The notes: generated from the sequence alone by a model not told the origin. A stretch of 64,000 nt of DNA from Chloroflexota bacterium (GCA_016887485.1 CP069394.1:248001-312000), one strand, 5' to 3'. Counted from the first letter of the stretch, positions 9,049 to 17,653 are shown. Numbers and translations are program-made.

Positions 9049-9074
9049 ACCCTGAACTCCCCTTAAACAAAAAA

Positions 9075-9109
9075 TACCCCTCAGCAACAGTTGAGGGGTG
9101 TATCTTTTT
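9075..9109. terminator. Bidirectional intrinsic terminator
   Basis: The arms ACCCCTCA (9076-9083) and TGAGGGGT (9092-9099) have A-rich sequence on the left and TATCTTTTT on the right. It can therefore serve both the rightward membrane-protein gene and the leftward greA transcript. Confidence 0.8.
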
Positions 9110-9120
9110 AAGTTAGTGGC

Positions 9121-9588
9121 TTATTCGATCTTGAGGATCTCCAGCCGGATGGTTTCACCATTTGGCAGGATGGCATTGACGGTATCGCCCGATTTATGGC
9201 CAATGAGTGCTTTACCGATGGGTGATTCGTGTGAGATACGGCCTTCACGAGGGTTGGCTTCGTTGACGCCTACCAGATGATAGGTCTCTTCCGGGTAATC
9301 CGCTTCTTTAATGGTCACCCGGGCACCGAGAGCCACCTCATCGTAATTGGCTTTGGCTTCAATCACTTTAGAATTATTGAGGATCGCCTCAAGTTCCTGG
9401 ATCCGACCTTCCATAAAGCCCTGGTCTTCCTTGGCTTTGTGATAATCGGCATTTTCTGAGAGATCGCCCATGGAAATGGCGTGCTTCAGACGTTCGGCGA
9501 GCTCAACGCGCCCGGTTGTCTTTAGTTCTTTCAGCTCTGCCTCAAGTTTGGCTTTGCCTTCAGGGGTGAGGTATTTTGTTTCATTCAT
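9121..9588 (-). CDS. greA: Transcription elongation factor GreA
   Basis: This 155-residue protein has the N-terminal coiled coil (YLTPEGKAKLEAELKEL, GDLSENADYHKAKEDQ with the catalytic acidic tip residues, GRIQELEAIL) and the C-terminal FKBP-like domain (RISHESPIGKALIGHK, GDTV). GreA enters the RNA polymerase secondary channel and stimulates cleavage of backtracked RNA. AAGGAATTTAGC precedes the ATG at 9588-9586. It is the last gene of the leftward ubiA-mvk-ipk-dgt-greA run, 37 bases after dgt. Confidence 0.96.
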   Translation of the reverse strand: MNETKYLTPEGKAKLEAELKELKTTGRVELAERLKHAISMGDLSENADYHKAKEDQGFMEGRIQELEAILNNSKVIEAKANYDEVALGARVTIKEADYPEETYHLVGVNEANPREGRISHESPIGKALIGHKSGDTVNAILPNGETIRLEILKIE

Positions 9589-9625
9589 GCTAAATTCCTT
9601 TTAGGATGTCCTTTGCAATGGCCCT

Positions 9626-10780
9626 TTAGGGTAGTGTTGTTGAATCAAATAATTTCTGATATTCGTCAATGGCGAACCGGTCGGTCATACCGGCGATATA
9701 GTCACATACCGTTTCCTCAAGCCCCTTCTTTTCGATGAGGATCTGATATTGCTCGGGGAGTATAGCTGGTTCCTGAACATAGGCCTGGAAGAGATTTTCC
9801 AGGATTCGGTCGGCTTTTACAGCCATTCGGACCACCCGGTAATGATTATAAAGGTTCTTGAAGAGGAAATCCTTCAATTCACGGTTGCGGCGGTGCATAT
9901 CTTCGCTGAAACCGACCACATTATAGGGCAGCTCCTGCAACTCTTCCACGTTGCGGATCCCGCTGCGACGGATCATCCGGTCAATGGATTGAACCAGGTC
10001 GGTTACTTCAATCCCGATCAGGCGCCGGATAAGGCGGTGACGGGCCAGGTCATCCAGCGTGTCTGACCGTCGTCGCCCGACACTCTCATTGATGACCTCC
10101 CAAAGGGAGACGCCCGAAAGTTGGGCGGGGGTGATCATTCCGGAGCGCAGCCCATCATCCAGGTCATGCGCGGTGTAGGCCAGTTCATCGGCCACATTGG
10201 CGATCTGAGCTTCCAGATGGCCGCGAAGCTCGGGATTAAAATCCGATGCATCCGATACATCGTAATCGGTCTCATGTTTGATGATCCCTTCCAGCACCTC
10301 CCAGGTGAGGTTCAGGCCATCGAAATCAGGATAGCGCTTCTCCAGCTGGGTCACGATTCGGAAGGAGTGATGGTTATGGTTGAATCCACCGTGGTCCATC
10401 ATCATCCGGGCCAGGGTACGCTCACCGGAATGGCCAAATGGTGGATGGCCGAGGTCATGGGCCAGGCAGATCGTTTCCACCAGGTCCTCGTTCGCGCCCA
10501 AAGCCCGCGCCACACTGCGCCCGATTTGGGCGACTTCCAAGGTGTGGGTCAGACGGGTGCGGTAATAATCACCTTCATAGTTGATGAATACCTGGGTCTT
10601 GTATTCCAATCGCCGGAAGGCTGTGGTATGCAGGATCCTGTCCCGGTCCCTCTGAAAAATGGTGCGGTAATCCGGTTCATCTTCCGGGAAAAGGCGGCCT
10701 TTGCTGTTTCGGCTGCGGACGCCATAGGGGGCTAGGTTCTGGTCTTCCAATTCTTCCAGTTGTTGACGCGTGAAGATCAT
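9626..10780 (-). CDS. dgt: Deoxyguanosinetriphosphate triphosphohydrolase-like HD protein
   Basis: This 384-residue dNTP triphosphohydrolase has the HD-superfamily metal site (RLTHTLEVAQIGRSVARAL, then AHDLGHPPFGHSGE). It also has the N-terminal motif ...DRDRILHTTAFRRLEYKTQVF typical of Dgt type 2 and dGTPase-like proteins. It hydrolyses dNTPs to deoxynucleoside and triphosphate, which balances nucleotide pools. The gap to ipk is 68 bases and contains TATAAT on the minus strand (10818-10813) that could serve as a -10 box, with no good -35. Length and motifs are normal for the family. Confidence 0.93.
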   Translation of the reverse strand: MIFTRQQLEELEDQNLAPYGVRSRNSKGRLFPEDEPDYRTIFQRDRDRILHTTAFRRLEYKTQVFINYEGDYYRTRLTHTLEVAQIGRSVARALGANEDLVETICLAHDLGHPPFGHSGERTLARMMMDHGGFNHNHHSFRIVTQLEKRYPDFDGLNLTWEVLEGIIKHETDYDVSDASDFNPELRGHLEAQIANVADELAYTAHDLDDGLRSGMITPAQLSGVSLWEVINESVGRRRSDTLDDLARHRLIRRLIGIEVTDLVQSIDRMIRRSGIRNVEELQELPYNVVGFSEDMHRRNRELKDFLFKNLYNHYRVVRMAVKADRILENLFQAYVQEPAILPEQYQILIEKKGLEETVCDYIAGMTDRFAIDEYQKLFDSTTLP

Positions 10781-10848
10781 GTTTTTTACTCCAAAACTCC
10801 AATTAAGTTCAGATTATACCGGAAAAACAGGCTCTGGTGACATTGGCG

Positions 10849-11655
10849 TCAGGCAGCGATCAGTGTGCCGAGATTTGCCCCTTCGAGAGCTTTTTGCAGG
10901 CTGCCCGGGGCTTCCGCGGAGAAGATCCGCACCGTCAGCTCAGGGTTATCACTTACCATATCCAGCATTAAAGCCACCTTGGATTTCATTCCGCCGGTGA
11001 CATCCACTTGATGGGAGCCGGAAACCTGTTGCTGAATTTCGCTAAGGGTGCTGGGCTTGATCTGGGGGATGGTTTGATCGGGATTGGCTGGGTCCTGGTA
11101 GACGCCTTTTTCAATCCCGGCCAGCAAGATTCTAGCGGGGCGCAGGATTTTAGCAAGATGTTGAAAGACCTTCTCGGTTGAGAAAATGGTTCCGCCCAGG
11201 GTCCGGTCAAAAATGACATCACCTAGAACGACCGGGATCAGGTTGTGGGACAGGGCGGTTTGCAGGGGCGCCAGATCCCACTGAAACATTTCACCGCGAT
11301 CTGCGACGATCCCAGCGGAGGGCGCAAAGGTGACCACAGGCAGCCCTGCAGCTGCGAAATGGCGGATCACGATTTGGTTCAATTGGTGGGCGGCCGTCCA
11401 GACTTCTGCGAAGCCCTGCCATTCCTCAGGTGAATGGACGCCGCTTTGGGTTTGATATTTGCTGGCGACGGCGTGCCCAAAGGAACCGGAGCCGTGCCCC
11501 AAAACCAGTTGGGTTTCGGGGTGGGCAGCGCAGTATGCTGCAACTTCACCTGCCAGCTGCTGGATCATATCTTCCCGAGCGGTCAGCGGCTGGGACTTAT
11601 CGGTAATCAGCGATCCACCGAGTTTCAGAAACACGAGTTCGCGAGGAGCCTCCAT
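10849..11655 (-). CDS. ipk: Isopentenyl phosphate kinase (archaeal-type mevalonate pathway)
   Basis: This 268-residue amino-acid-kinase-fold protein has the start VFLKLGGSLITDK and the diagnostic IPK loop GHGSGSFGH (residues 53-61). His61 corresponds to the catalytic histidine of characterised IPKs. DVTGGMKSK near residue 216-224 is another family motif. It phosphorylates isopentenyl phosphate to isopentenyl diphosphate. Its ATG overlaps the TAA of mvk by one base (TAATG), which indicates coupled translation. IPK is mainly archaeal, but functional bacterial examples are known in Chloroflexota (Roseiflexus) together with phosphomevalonate decarboxylase. That decarboxylase is not in this window. 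Confidence 0.9.
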   Translation of the reverse strand: MEAPRELVFLKLGGSLITDKSQPLTAREDMIQQLAGEVAAYCAAHPETQLVLGHGSGSFGHAVASKYQTQSGVHSPEEWQGFAEVWTAAHQLNQIVIRHFAAAGLPVVTFAPSAGIVADRGEMFQWDLAPLQTALSHNLIPVVLGDVIFDRTLGGTIFSTEKVFQHLAKILRPARILLAGIEKGVYQDPANPDQTIPQIKPSTLSEIQQQVSGSHQVDVTGGMKSKVALMLDMVSDNPELTVRIFSAEAPGSLQKALEGANLGTLIAA

Positions 11656-12605
11656 TAGGCAGTCTCCCTCAGGACGGTGCTCATCACCCGGACAGCGCCT
11701 TCTTCCAGCAGATATTTCTCCAACTGGCTGAGCCTTTCATAGGTGGTCAGAGCGATAATGTTGCCGCCCCGGCCTCCGCCGGAAAGCTTCGCTCCCACTG
11801 CGCCGGCTTCGCGGGCAGCGGTGATGAACTTTTCGAGGCGCATGCTGCTGACCTCAAGTTTTTGCAGGAGCAATTGGTTGTGGTTCATTAGTGGTCCCAG
11901 CTGGTCAAGGTCGCCCTGGCAAAGTGCCTGACGGGCATCACGAGTGATCTGGCCGATCTCAGCGAAGATCGCTTCATAGGTCTCCGGATCGCTTTCATAA
12001 AGGCTGTGCACGTCCGAAACGGTCTCGATCGTGGGTGTCTTTTCGCCCGTATCCGCGATCACCCAATAGGTAGGCTTTGTGGGGGTGAGGGTTTGGAGGG
12101 GCTCACCTCGCTGGAAGTAGACCGGTTTTTGGAAGGTCACCACGGTGTTATCGATCCCTGAGGGGGTGCCGTGGTGGATCTTTTCAATTTCGTAGGCCAT
12201 CTCTGAGATCCGCTCATTGGGCAAGGGTTCACCAAGGAAAGCAGACAATGCCCGAATGGTTGCCACCGTGACGGCCGCACCGGACCCCATGCCCGCCGCA
12301 ATTGGGATGGTTGAATCCACTTGGATGGTGAAAGACGGCGTATGGTAAGGCGTTATTTCGTCCAAAGTGGCCCGAATGGCTGCCGCCAGGGGGTGATCCT
12401 CCGGCAGGTCATTCAACATGGTATCAAGCTGGATGTCATGAGCCTGCACGCGGACTTTGCCGGAGCCAGCGCCGATAATGGGCGTGACCCGTGCGGTGGC
12501 GGTAACATCCTGCACAGGAATGGCGATGGCGGGTTGGCCGTAGACCACGGCATGTTCGCCAAAAAGGATTATTTTTCCAGGGGCTTTACCAAAGATGACA
12601 GGCAT
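11655..12605 (-). CDS. mvk: Mevalonate kinase
   Basis: This 316-residue GHMP kinase starts with GKAPGKIILFGEHAVVYGQPAIA (N-terminal motif 1). It has the ATP loop PIAAGMGSGAAVTVA, the GTPSGIDNTV segment, and motif 3 GAKLSGGGRGGNII. Together these fit mevalonate kinase better than galactokinase or homoserine kinase. It converts mevalonate to 5-phosphomevalonate. It lies directly after ubiA (TAA immediately followed by ATG) and overlaps ipk, so the three are probably one transcript. This clustering supports isoprenoid synthesis through mevalonate rather than MEP in this organism. Confidence 0.92.
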   Translation of the reverse strand: MPVIFGKAPGKIILFGEHAVVYGQPAIAIPVQDVTATARVTPIIGAGSGKVRVQAHDIQLDTMLNDLPEDHPLAAAIRATLDEITPYHTPSFTIQVDSTIPIAAGMGSGAAVTVATIRALSAFLGEPLPNERISEMAYEIEKIHHGTPSGIDNTVVTFQKPVYFQRGEPLQTLTPTKPTYWVIADTGEKTPTIETVSDVHSLYESDPETYEAIFAEIGQITRDARQALCQGDLDQLGPLMNHNQLLLQKLEVSSMRLEKFITAAREAGAVGAKLSGGGRGGNIIALTTYERLSQLEKYLLEEGAVRVMSTVLRETA

Positions 12606-13496
12606 TTACACTCCAGCGGTAAAGACATAGAGCAGCAGGATCACCGTCAACCCCCAGAGCGCTACAGCCAGCTGGAAGGGGTGGTCGGTGAGGATCACTT
12701 CTTCTGGCGCTCCGCCAAGGTGACCGGTGTTCAATAGGTAGAGGTAGCGGAATAGGGCGTAGATCACAAAGGGGATAGTGAGCATCATGCCGAAATTGCC
12801 CGAGGTGGCAGTGGACGAGAAGGTGTAGAGGCAGTAGGTTATCAGGGTTGTACTGATCACCACGATCAGCATTTGGTCGATTAATGCCAGGGAATAGCCT
12901 TCAAGCACTTTGCGGGTTTCACCGGCGGATTGTTCCAATAAAGCTATTTCCGAGCGGCGTTTACCGAGGGCGATAAAGAGCGCCAGGAAGGTGGTGGCGA
13001 GGAACAGCCAGGGCGAGAATTGGTTGGTCGTGATCACCGTTAGCCCACTGGCCACCCGCAGGACAAACCCGATGGCGATGATGATCACATCCAGCAAGGC
13101 GATGTTTTTTAGCCAGAAGGAATAGGCCAACATCAGCAGGAAATAACCGCTGATCACCAGGCCAAATCCGATGGATAGCAGGAATGAGAGCGGCAGAGTG
13201 GTGACGACCAGAATGATCGCAGCCGTGACAGCCCAGCGCTTCGGGAGCAGGCCTGCTGCCAAAGGCCGGTGGCATTTATCCGGATGGCGCCGGTCTGATT
13301 CGATGTCGGCCAGGTCGTTGATGATGTAGATCAACGAGGAGACCAGGCAGAATAGGGCAAAAGCCGCCAGGGTCCGGCCCAGTGAGACCAGGTTAAAAAG
13401 CTGCTGGTCAAAAACCAGGGCAGCCAGCACAAAAATGTTCTTGGGCCACTGCCTGGGGCGCATGGTTTTGATTAAATAGCCGAATTTCTTCAACAT
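12606..13496 (-). CDS. UbiA-family prenyltransferase, likely polyprenyl-phosphate phosphoribosyltransferase type
   Basis: This 296-residue polytopic protein of the UbiA superfamily begins with the MRPRQWPKN motif. It has the first aspartate motif NDLADIESDRRHPDK and a second polar loop, GKRRSEIALLEQ. The RPRQWxKN start and the DxxDxxHP spacing resemble the decaprenyl-phosphate 5-phosphoribosyltransferase group (mycobacterial Rv3806c) more than quinone-pathway UbiA enzymes. That assignment is by motif only. It would act in the membrane on polyprenyl phosphate. Its place directly upstream of mvk and ipk fits consumption of their product. About eight to nine hydrophobic segments are visible. Confidence 0.8.
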   Translation of the reverse strand: MLKKFGYLIKTMRPRQWPKNIFVLAALVFDQQLFNLVSLGRTLAAFALFCLVSSLIYIINDLADIESDRRHPDKCHRPLAAGLLPKRWAVTAAIILVVTTLPLSFLLSIGFGLVISGYFLLMLAYSFWLKNIALLDVIIIAIGFVLRVASGLTVITTNQFSPWLFLATTFLALFIALGKRRSEIALLEQSAGETRKVLEGYSLALIDQMLIVVISTTLITYCLYTFSSTATSGNFGMMLTIPFVIYALFRYLYLLNTGHLGGAPEEVILTDHPFQLAVALWGLTVILLLYVFTAGV

Positions 13497-13570
13497 GAGT
13501 CAATCTTATCACAGAGTGATTGGTGGGTGGTGAATGGAGGATGGAAGGATACAGCAGGGTAAACAAGAAG

Positions 13571-13676
13571 CCTTCTCCTTGAGGAGAAGGTGGCACGTAG
13601 TGCCGGATGAGGTGATTTATCATCAATTTTCACCTCATCTGTCTGCTCCGCAGAAAGCTTCCCCTCAAGGGGAAGC
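13571..13676. repeat. Compound hairpin repeat, two halves in inverted orientation
   Basis: Five perfect stems follow one another. They are CCTTCTCC/GGAGAAGG (13571-13590), GGCAC/GTGCC (13592-13604), GATGAGGTGA/TCACCTCATC (13606-13615 with 13630-13639), TCTGC/GCAGA (13642-13654) and GCTTCCCC/GGGGAAGC (13657-13676). The long central stem joins a left half (big hairpin, small hairpin, GGATGAGGTG) to a right half with the same parts in reverse. A third half-element of the same design is at 55613-55664. The class resembles dispersed intergenic palindromic repeats. Confidence 0.75.
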
Positions 13677-13741
13677 CTTAAAAGGTGATTCGGATTATCT
13701 TGCGGGATGGTAAGGTGAGCGCGCCATTAGAGACTAGATTT

Positions 13742-13921
13742 TGAGATTGCTTCGTTCCACTCGCAATGACAAGAAGGTGTAGAGTTCGCTCCGGGGTCGA
13801 GCGTACCATTATGAGCGGTGGAATAATGATGTGTTGGTTAACCAGATGATGAGATTGCTTCGTTCCACTCGCAATGACAAAAAGGTGTAGGGTGCGCTCT
13901 GGGCTTGAGCGCACCAATATG
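13742..13921. repeat. Two copies of a 72-bp direct repeat
   Basis: Copy 1 is 13742-13813 and copy 2 is 13850-13921, with a 36-base spacer. The first 31 bases are identical; eight mismatches fall in the rest. Each copy ends in a short inverted repeat; copy 2 has TGCGCTC/GAGCGCA. A possible third copy end lies at about 13715-13730. Similar 'attgcttcgt...cgcaatgac' intergenic repeats are common in unrelated bacteria and give rise to falsely annotated peptides. Confidence 0.85.
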
Positions 13922-14005
13922 GATTGTGCATAGAAATTATGGTCAAATTTCGAATGGATAATTAATTCATTAGGTAGGATTTGTGCCTTGGGTTAAAATG
14001 AGAGT

Positions 14006-14800
14006 ATGAATAAGATGCGAATTGACCTTTTGCTGGTGGAACGCGGCCTGGCGGAAAGCCGGAATCGAGCGCAGCGCCTGGTAATGGCCGGGGAGGTGCG
14101 GGTGGATGGTGAGATGATTCACAAGTCCTCAACCCTGGTCAGCGAAGGCGCTCAGATTGAGGTAAAAACACCCCCCAAGTACGTCTCACGCGGCGGTCAT
14201 AAAATCGAAGCAGCATTAGCCGCTTTTCGAGTCCCCATTGAGGGCAAGATCTGTGCGGATGTCGGCTCCTCAACGGGCGGTTTCACCGACTGCCTGCTGC
14301 AAAACGGCGCGGCAAAAGTCTATGCGATTGACGTGGGTTATGGCATCTTGCACTGGAAGTTGCGCCAGGACCCGCGGGTCGTGGTGATGGAGCGGACCAA
14401 TGCCCGCTATGTGGATTCGCTGCCTGAACCGGTGGAACTGGTGGTGATTGATGCCTCCTTTATCTCGCTGGGACTGATTCTGCCGGCAGTAAAAGAATGG
14501 TTCGCAGATGACAGCGGGCAGACTGTCGCTTTGATCAAGCCCCAATTTGAGGCCGGTCGAAAGGCCGCTGCAGTTCATGCCGGCGTGATCAAGGATGAAG
14601 CTGTCCACCGCAAAGTTTTGCGTGATACGCTGGATGAGGCCCTGAACCTGGGTTTCTGGCCGGTGGGGTTGATTGCCTCTCCAATCAAAGGCCCCAAAGG
14701 GAATGTGGAATTCCTGGTGGACTTGCGCCTGTCGGAACCTGCCCGGAAACTAAATTTGGAAGCGATGATCCGCGCAGCACTTCAGCAATTACCGGATTGA
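14006..14800 (+). CDS. tlyA: TlyA-type rRNA 2'-O-methyltransferase (hemolysin A family)
   Basis: This 264-residue protein has an N-terminal S4 RNA-binding domain (IDLLLVERGLAESRNRAQRLVMAGEV, residues 4-29) followed by an FtsJ-like Rossmann methyltransferase. The SAM motif is CADVGSSTGGFTDCLLQNGA, and later motifs are AIDVGYG, RTNARY, IDASFISL and LIKPQFEAG. TlyA methylates 2'-O of cytidines in 16S and/or 23S rRNA (C1409/C1920 in mycobacteria). There is no ribosome-binding site; TAAAAT ends seven bases before ATG 14006, so the message may be leaderless. An alternative start is the ATG at 14015. It is 26 bases upstream of lepA. Confidence 0.93.
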   Translation: MNKMRIDLLLVERGLAESRNRAQRLVMAGEVRVDGEMIHKSSTLVSEGAQIEVKTPPKYVSRGGHKIEAALAAFRVPIEGKICADVGSSTGGFTDCLLQNGAAKVYAIDVGYGILHWKLRQDPRVVVMERTNARYVDSLPEPVELVVIDASFISLGLILPAVKEWFADDSGQTVALIKPQFEAGRKAAAVHAGVIKDEAVHRKVLRDTLDEALNLGFWPVGLIASPIKGPKGNVEFLVDLRLSEPARKLNLEAMIRAALQQLPD

Positions 14801-14826
14801 ATTGAAATAGGTTATACTCTGTTGAT

Positions 14827-16626
14827 ATGAAAGAAAACGTAAGAAATTTCTGCATTATTGCCCATGTGGACCACGGGAAATCGACCCTGGCGGACCGCAT
14901 GCTGCAACTCACACACACCGTGGCCGACCGCGATATGACCGACCAGATTCTGGACAGTATGGATTTGGAACGGGAAAAAGGCGTCACGATCAAGGCCTCT
15001 GCCGTGCGTATGAATTATGACGCGGCGGATGGCAAGTCCTATGAATTTAACCTGATTGACACTCCCGGGCACGTGGATTTCAATTATGAGGTCAGCCGGG
15101 CATTGGAAGCCTGCGAAGGAGCGCTGCTGGTGGTGGATGCCACCCAGGGGATTGAAGCGCAGACCCTGGCGAACCTCTATCTGGCGTTGGAAGCCAATCT
15201 GGTGATTATCCCTGTGATCAATAAAATTGATCTGGCTTCAGCGCAGACGGACATGGTCGTGGAAGACATTCACAACCTGTTGGGAACGCCTGAGGATGAG
15301 ATAATCCGCATTTCCGCTAAGACCGGCGTAAACGTGGAACAGGTGCTTGCTGCCATTGTGGTACAGGTGCCCCCGCCAAAGGGCGAGGATGAAAAGCCGC
15401 TGGAAGCTCTGATCTTCGATTCGCATTATGACTCCTATAAGGGCGTGGTGGCCTATGTGCGTGTTTTCAATGGCACGATCACAGCCGATGATTCTCTGCT
15501 GATGATGTCCACTAAGGTTAAAACCTCGCCGGTGGAAATCGGCGTGTTTGCTCCAATCATGAAACCGATAAAATCTTTAAGGTCCGGGGATGTGGGTTAT
15601 ATCGCCACCGGGCTCAAGACCGTCTCGGAATGCCGGGTAGGTGACACGATCACTTATGCGACCAATGGCGCGGCCCAACCGCTGCCGGGTTATAAACAAG
15701 CCAAACCGATGGTCTTTGCCGGCGTCTATCCCACAGAAGGGGAGGATTACCCTGACCTGCGAGACTCGCTGGAGAAGTTACAGCTCAACGACGCCTCCCT
15801 GACTTTTGAACCGGAAACTTCGGAAGCGCTCAATTTTGGCTTCCGCTGCGGATTCCTGGGACTGTTCCATATGGAGATCATCCAGGAGCGGCTGGAACGC
15901 GAATATGATATGGACGTGGTCTTCACGGCGCCCTCCGTGCAATACCGGGTGGGTCTGGTCACCGGAGAAGAGGTTGTGATTGCCTCTCCCGCTGAACTAC
16001 CGGATGAAGCCACGATCATTGAGATCCGAGAGCCCTGGATGGACCTGACGATCTTCACACCCACCGATTATTATGGCGTGGTGATGGATCTGGTTCGCAA
16101 GAAACGGGGCGTTTTTGTGGAGCAGGAATATCCTTCTCCCAACCGGGTACAGATTCATTTTGAGATCCCCCTTTCTGAATTGATCGTGGATTTCTTTGAC
16201 CAGTTGAAGTCCGGTACCCGGGGTTATGCCTCGATGGATTACCAGTTCAAGGAATATCGCAAGGAAGACCTGGTGAAACTGGAGATTTTGGTCAATGGCG
16301 AACCGGTGGACGCCCTGACAGCCATTGTGCATAAGCAGGACGCTTATCACAAAGGACAGGCGCTCGTTTCCCGGCTGAAGGAATTGATCCCCAGGCAGCT
16401 CTTTGTGGTCCCAATCCAAGCCTATGGCATGGGGCGAGTCATCTCGCGGGCCAATGTCAAAGCGATGCGTAAGGACGTTTTGGCCAAATGCTATGGCGGT
16501 GACATCACCCGGAAGAAGAAACTGCTGGAAAAGCAGAAAAAGGGGAAACGCCGGATGAAAATGGTTGGGAGCGTGGAAATCCCCCAGGAAGCCTTCATGG
16601 CGATTTTGAGGTTGGATCAGTCGTGA
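14827..16626 (+). CDS. lepA: Elongation factor 4 (LepA)
   Basis: This 599-residue translational GTPase starts with NFCIIAHVDHGKSTLADRML (P-loop AHVDHGKST). It has DTPGHVDF (G3), NKIDLASA (G4) and the LepA-specific C-terminal domain ending ...GKRRMKMVGSVEIPQEAF. LepA binds the ribosome, promotes back-translocation or aids initiation, and matters under ionic stress. No ribosome-binding site precedes ATG 14827; TATACT lies at 14813-14818, close enough for a leaderless message. Its TGA overlaps the next gene's GTG start (GTGA at 16623-16626), so that gene is probably translationally coupled. Confidence 0.97.
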   Translation: MKENVRNFCIIAHVDHGKSTLADRMLQLTHTVADRDMTDQILDSMDLEREKGVTIKASAVRMNYDAADGKSYEFNLIDTPGHVDFNYEVSRALEACEGALLVVDATQGIEAQTLANLYLALEANLVIIPVINKIDLASAQTDMVVEDIHNLLGTPEDEIIRISAKTGVNVEQVLAAIVVQVPPPKGEDEKPLEALIFDSHYDSYKGVVAYVRVFNGTITADDSLLMMSTKVKTSPVEIGVFAPIMKPIKSLRSGDVGYIATGLKTVSECRVGDTITYATNGAAQPLPGYKQAKPMVFAGVYPTEGEDYPDLRDSLEKLQLNDASLTFEPETSEALNFGFRCGFLGLFHMEIIQERLEREYDMDVVFTAPSVQYRVGLVTGEEVVIASPAELPDEATIIEIREPWMDLTIFTPTDYYGVVMDLVRKKRGVFVEQEYPSPNRVQIHFEIPLSELIVDFFDQLKSGTRGYASMDYQFKEYRKEDLVKLEILVNGEPVDALTAIVHKQDAYHKGQALVSRLKELIPRQLFVVPIQAYGMGRVISRANVKAMRKDVLAKCYGGDITRKKKLLEKQKKGKRRMKMVGSVEIPQEAFMAILRLDQS

Positions 16627-17648
16627 CCGAAAACAAAAACCAGCGCCTGTTGGGGAAGATCCTGAGATGGCTCATCCCGCTGGCGATCAGTGCCCTGGCG
16701 ATCGGGTTGGTGCTGCGCCAGGTTGGTTTTTCCCAATTTGTCGCAAACCTTTCAAAACTCCGCTGGCAGGTCATTGTCCTGGCCTCGCTGGTCTATTTCG
16801 TCAGCCTGTTTGCACGGGTGTTCGCCTGGTATATCCTCCTGCAGAAACGGGTCTCCTTCAAAGACGCTTTCTTTGCCATGAATGCCGGTTACCTTCTGAA
16901 CAATGTCTTTCCTTTTCGCTTAGGCGAGATTGGCCGAGCACTCCTGCTGGATCGACCGGAAGGGCCAAAGGCTTTTGAGGTGCTGTCCAGTGTGGTGATG
17001 GAACGTGTTTTCGATGTCTTCTTGGGAGCCGTATTTGTCCTGGCCACGCTGCCCAGGGTAATCGGTGGGGATTTTGACCAGTGGTTGATCTGGCTGGCGC
17101 TCGTCATCACCATGGTGGGGCTGATCGTGCTGTTCCTGATGGCACGCAATCATGAGCGGATCAATGGCTGGATGGCAAAAATGGGGGAGCGTTCTGCGTG
17201 GGTCAAAAACAAGCTGTCCCCGCGTGTGGCGGAATTGCTAACCGGGTTGGCAGTGCTCAAATCCCCCAGCGCATTCCTTTTAGCTTTTGGCAGTCTGGCA
17301 CTCAGCTGGGTGATCTCATTTGGTGAAAATTACATCATCTTCAACCAGCTTCATCCCAGCCCGCCCTTTTGGTGGATGATCTTTGTGCTCAGCATGGCTG
17401 CTTTTGGGGCTGCTTTGCCCTCTGCGCCGGCCGGACTGGGCGTATTTGAGGGTGTGATGGTGACGGCTTTTGCTCTGCTGGGCGTGAATGCTGACCTGGC
17501 CTTCACCCACGCGGTTGTAATCCATGCCCTGGCGATTATCTTCACCGGCATTCTGGGCCTGATTGGGTTACGGCTGCAGGGGCAAGCACTGGTCTCACTT
17601 TACCAACGCGCCGTGCATAAGGCCCCTGCTCAGATTGAAGGGGAGTGA
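16623..17648 (+). CDS. Flippase-like/AglD-like membrane protein (LPG_synthase_TM family)
   Basis: This 341-residue polytopic protein has about eight membrane segments. It carries UPF0104 features: GYLLNNVFPFRLGEIGRALLLDR (residues about 90-112), SSVVMERVFDVFLG, and the late APAGLGVFEGVM motif. Members include the membrane half of lysylphosphatidylglycerol synthase and archaeal AglD, and are often annotated 'flippase-like'. Its reaction cannot be told from sequence. It opens the glycan locus. It overlaps lepA by four bases and the downstream glycosyltransferase by a few bases or abuts it. Confidence 0.85.
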   Translation: MTENKNQRLLGKILRWLIPLAISALAIGLVLRQVGFSQFVANLSKLRWQVIVLASLVYFVSLFARVFAWYILLQKRVSFKDAFFAMNAGYLLNNVFPFRLGEIGRALLLDRPEGPKAFEVLSSVVMERVFDVFLGAVFVLATLPRVIGGDFDQWLIWLALVITMVGLIVLFLMARNHERINGWMAKMGERSAWVKNKLSPRVAELLTGLAVLKSPSAFLLAFGSLALSWVISFGENYIIFNQLHPSPPFWWMIFVLSMAAFGAALPSAPAGLGVFEGVMVTAFALLGVNADLAFTHAVVIHALAIIFTGILGLIGLRLQGQALVSLYQRAVHKAPAQIEGE

Positions 17649-17653
17649 GTACG

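Larger units (their letters stand above)
13497..14005. other. 509-base gene-free stretch filled with repeats
   Basis: I see no gene, tRNA or other known RNA here. Bases 13571-13676 hold a chain of hairpins. Bases 13742-13921 hold two copies of a 72-bp direct repeat, and a possible repeat end lies at about 13715-13730. Apparent open frames on the minus strand are translations of the repeats. The last 80 bases are AT-rich and contain the tlyA start region, with TAAAAT at 13994-13999. Confidence 0.8.

Noticed and set aside
7966-9087. 373-residue minus-strand frame opposite the membrane protein
   Set aside because: It is a shadow of the plus-strand gene, with no family-like sequence; the plus strand has promoter, ribosome-binding site and membrane helices.
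13678-13917. 79-residue minus-strand frame
   Set aside because: It is a translation of the two 72-bp repeats (the peptide repeats itself) and has no ribosome-binding site.
13571-13921. CRISPR array
   Set aside because: Only two long repeat copies with one spacer, diverged by eight bases, and no cas genes; the other repeats are hairpins of different sequence.
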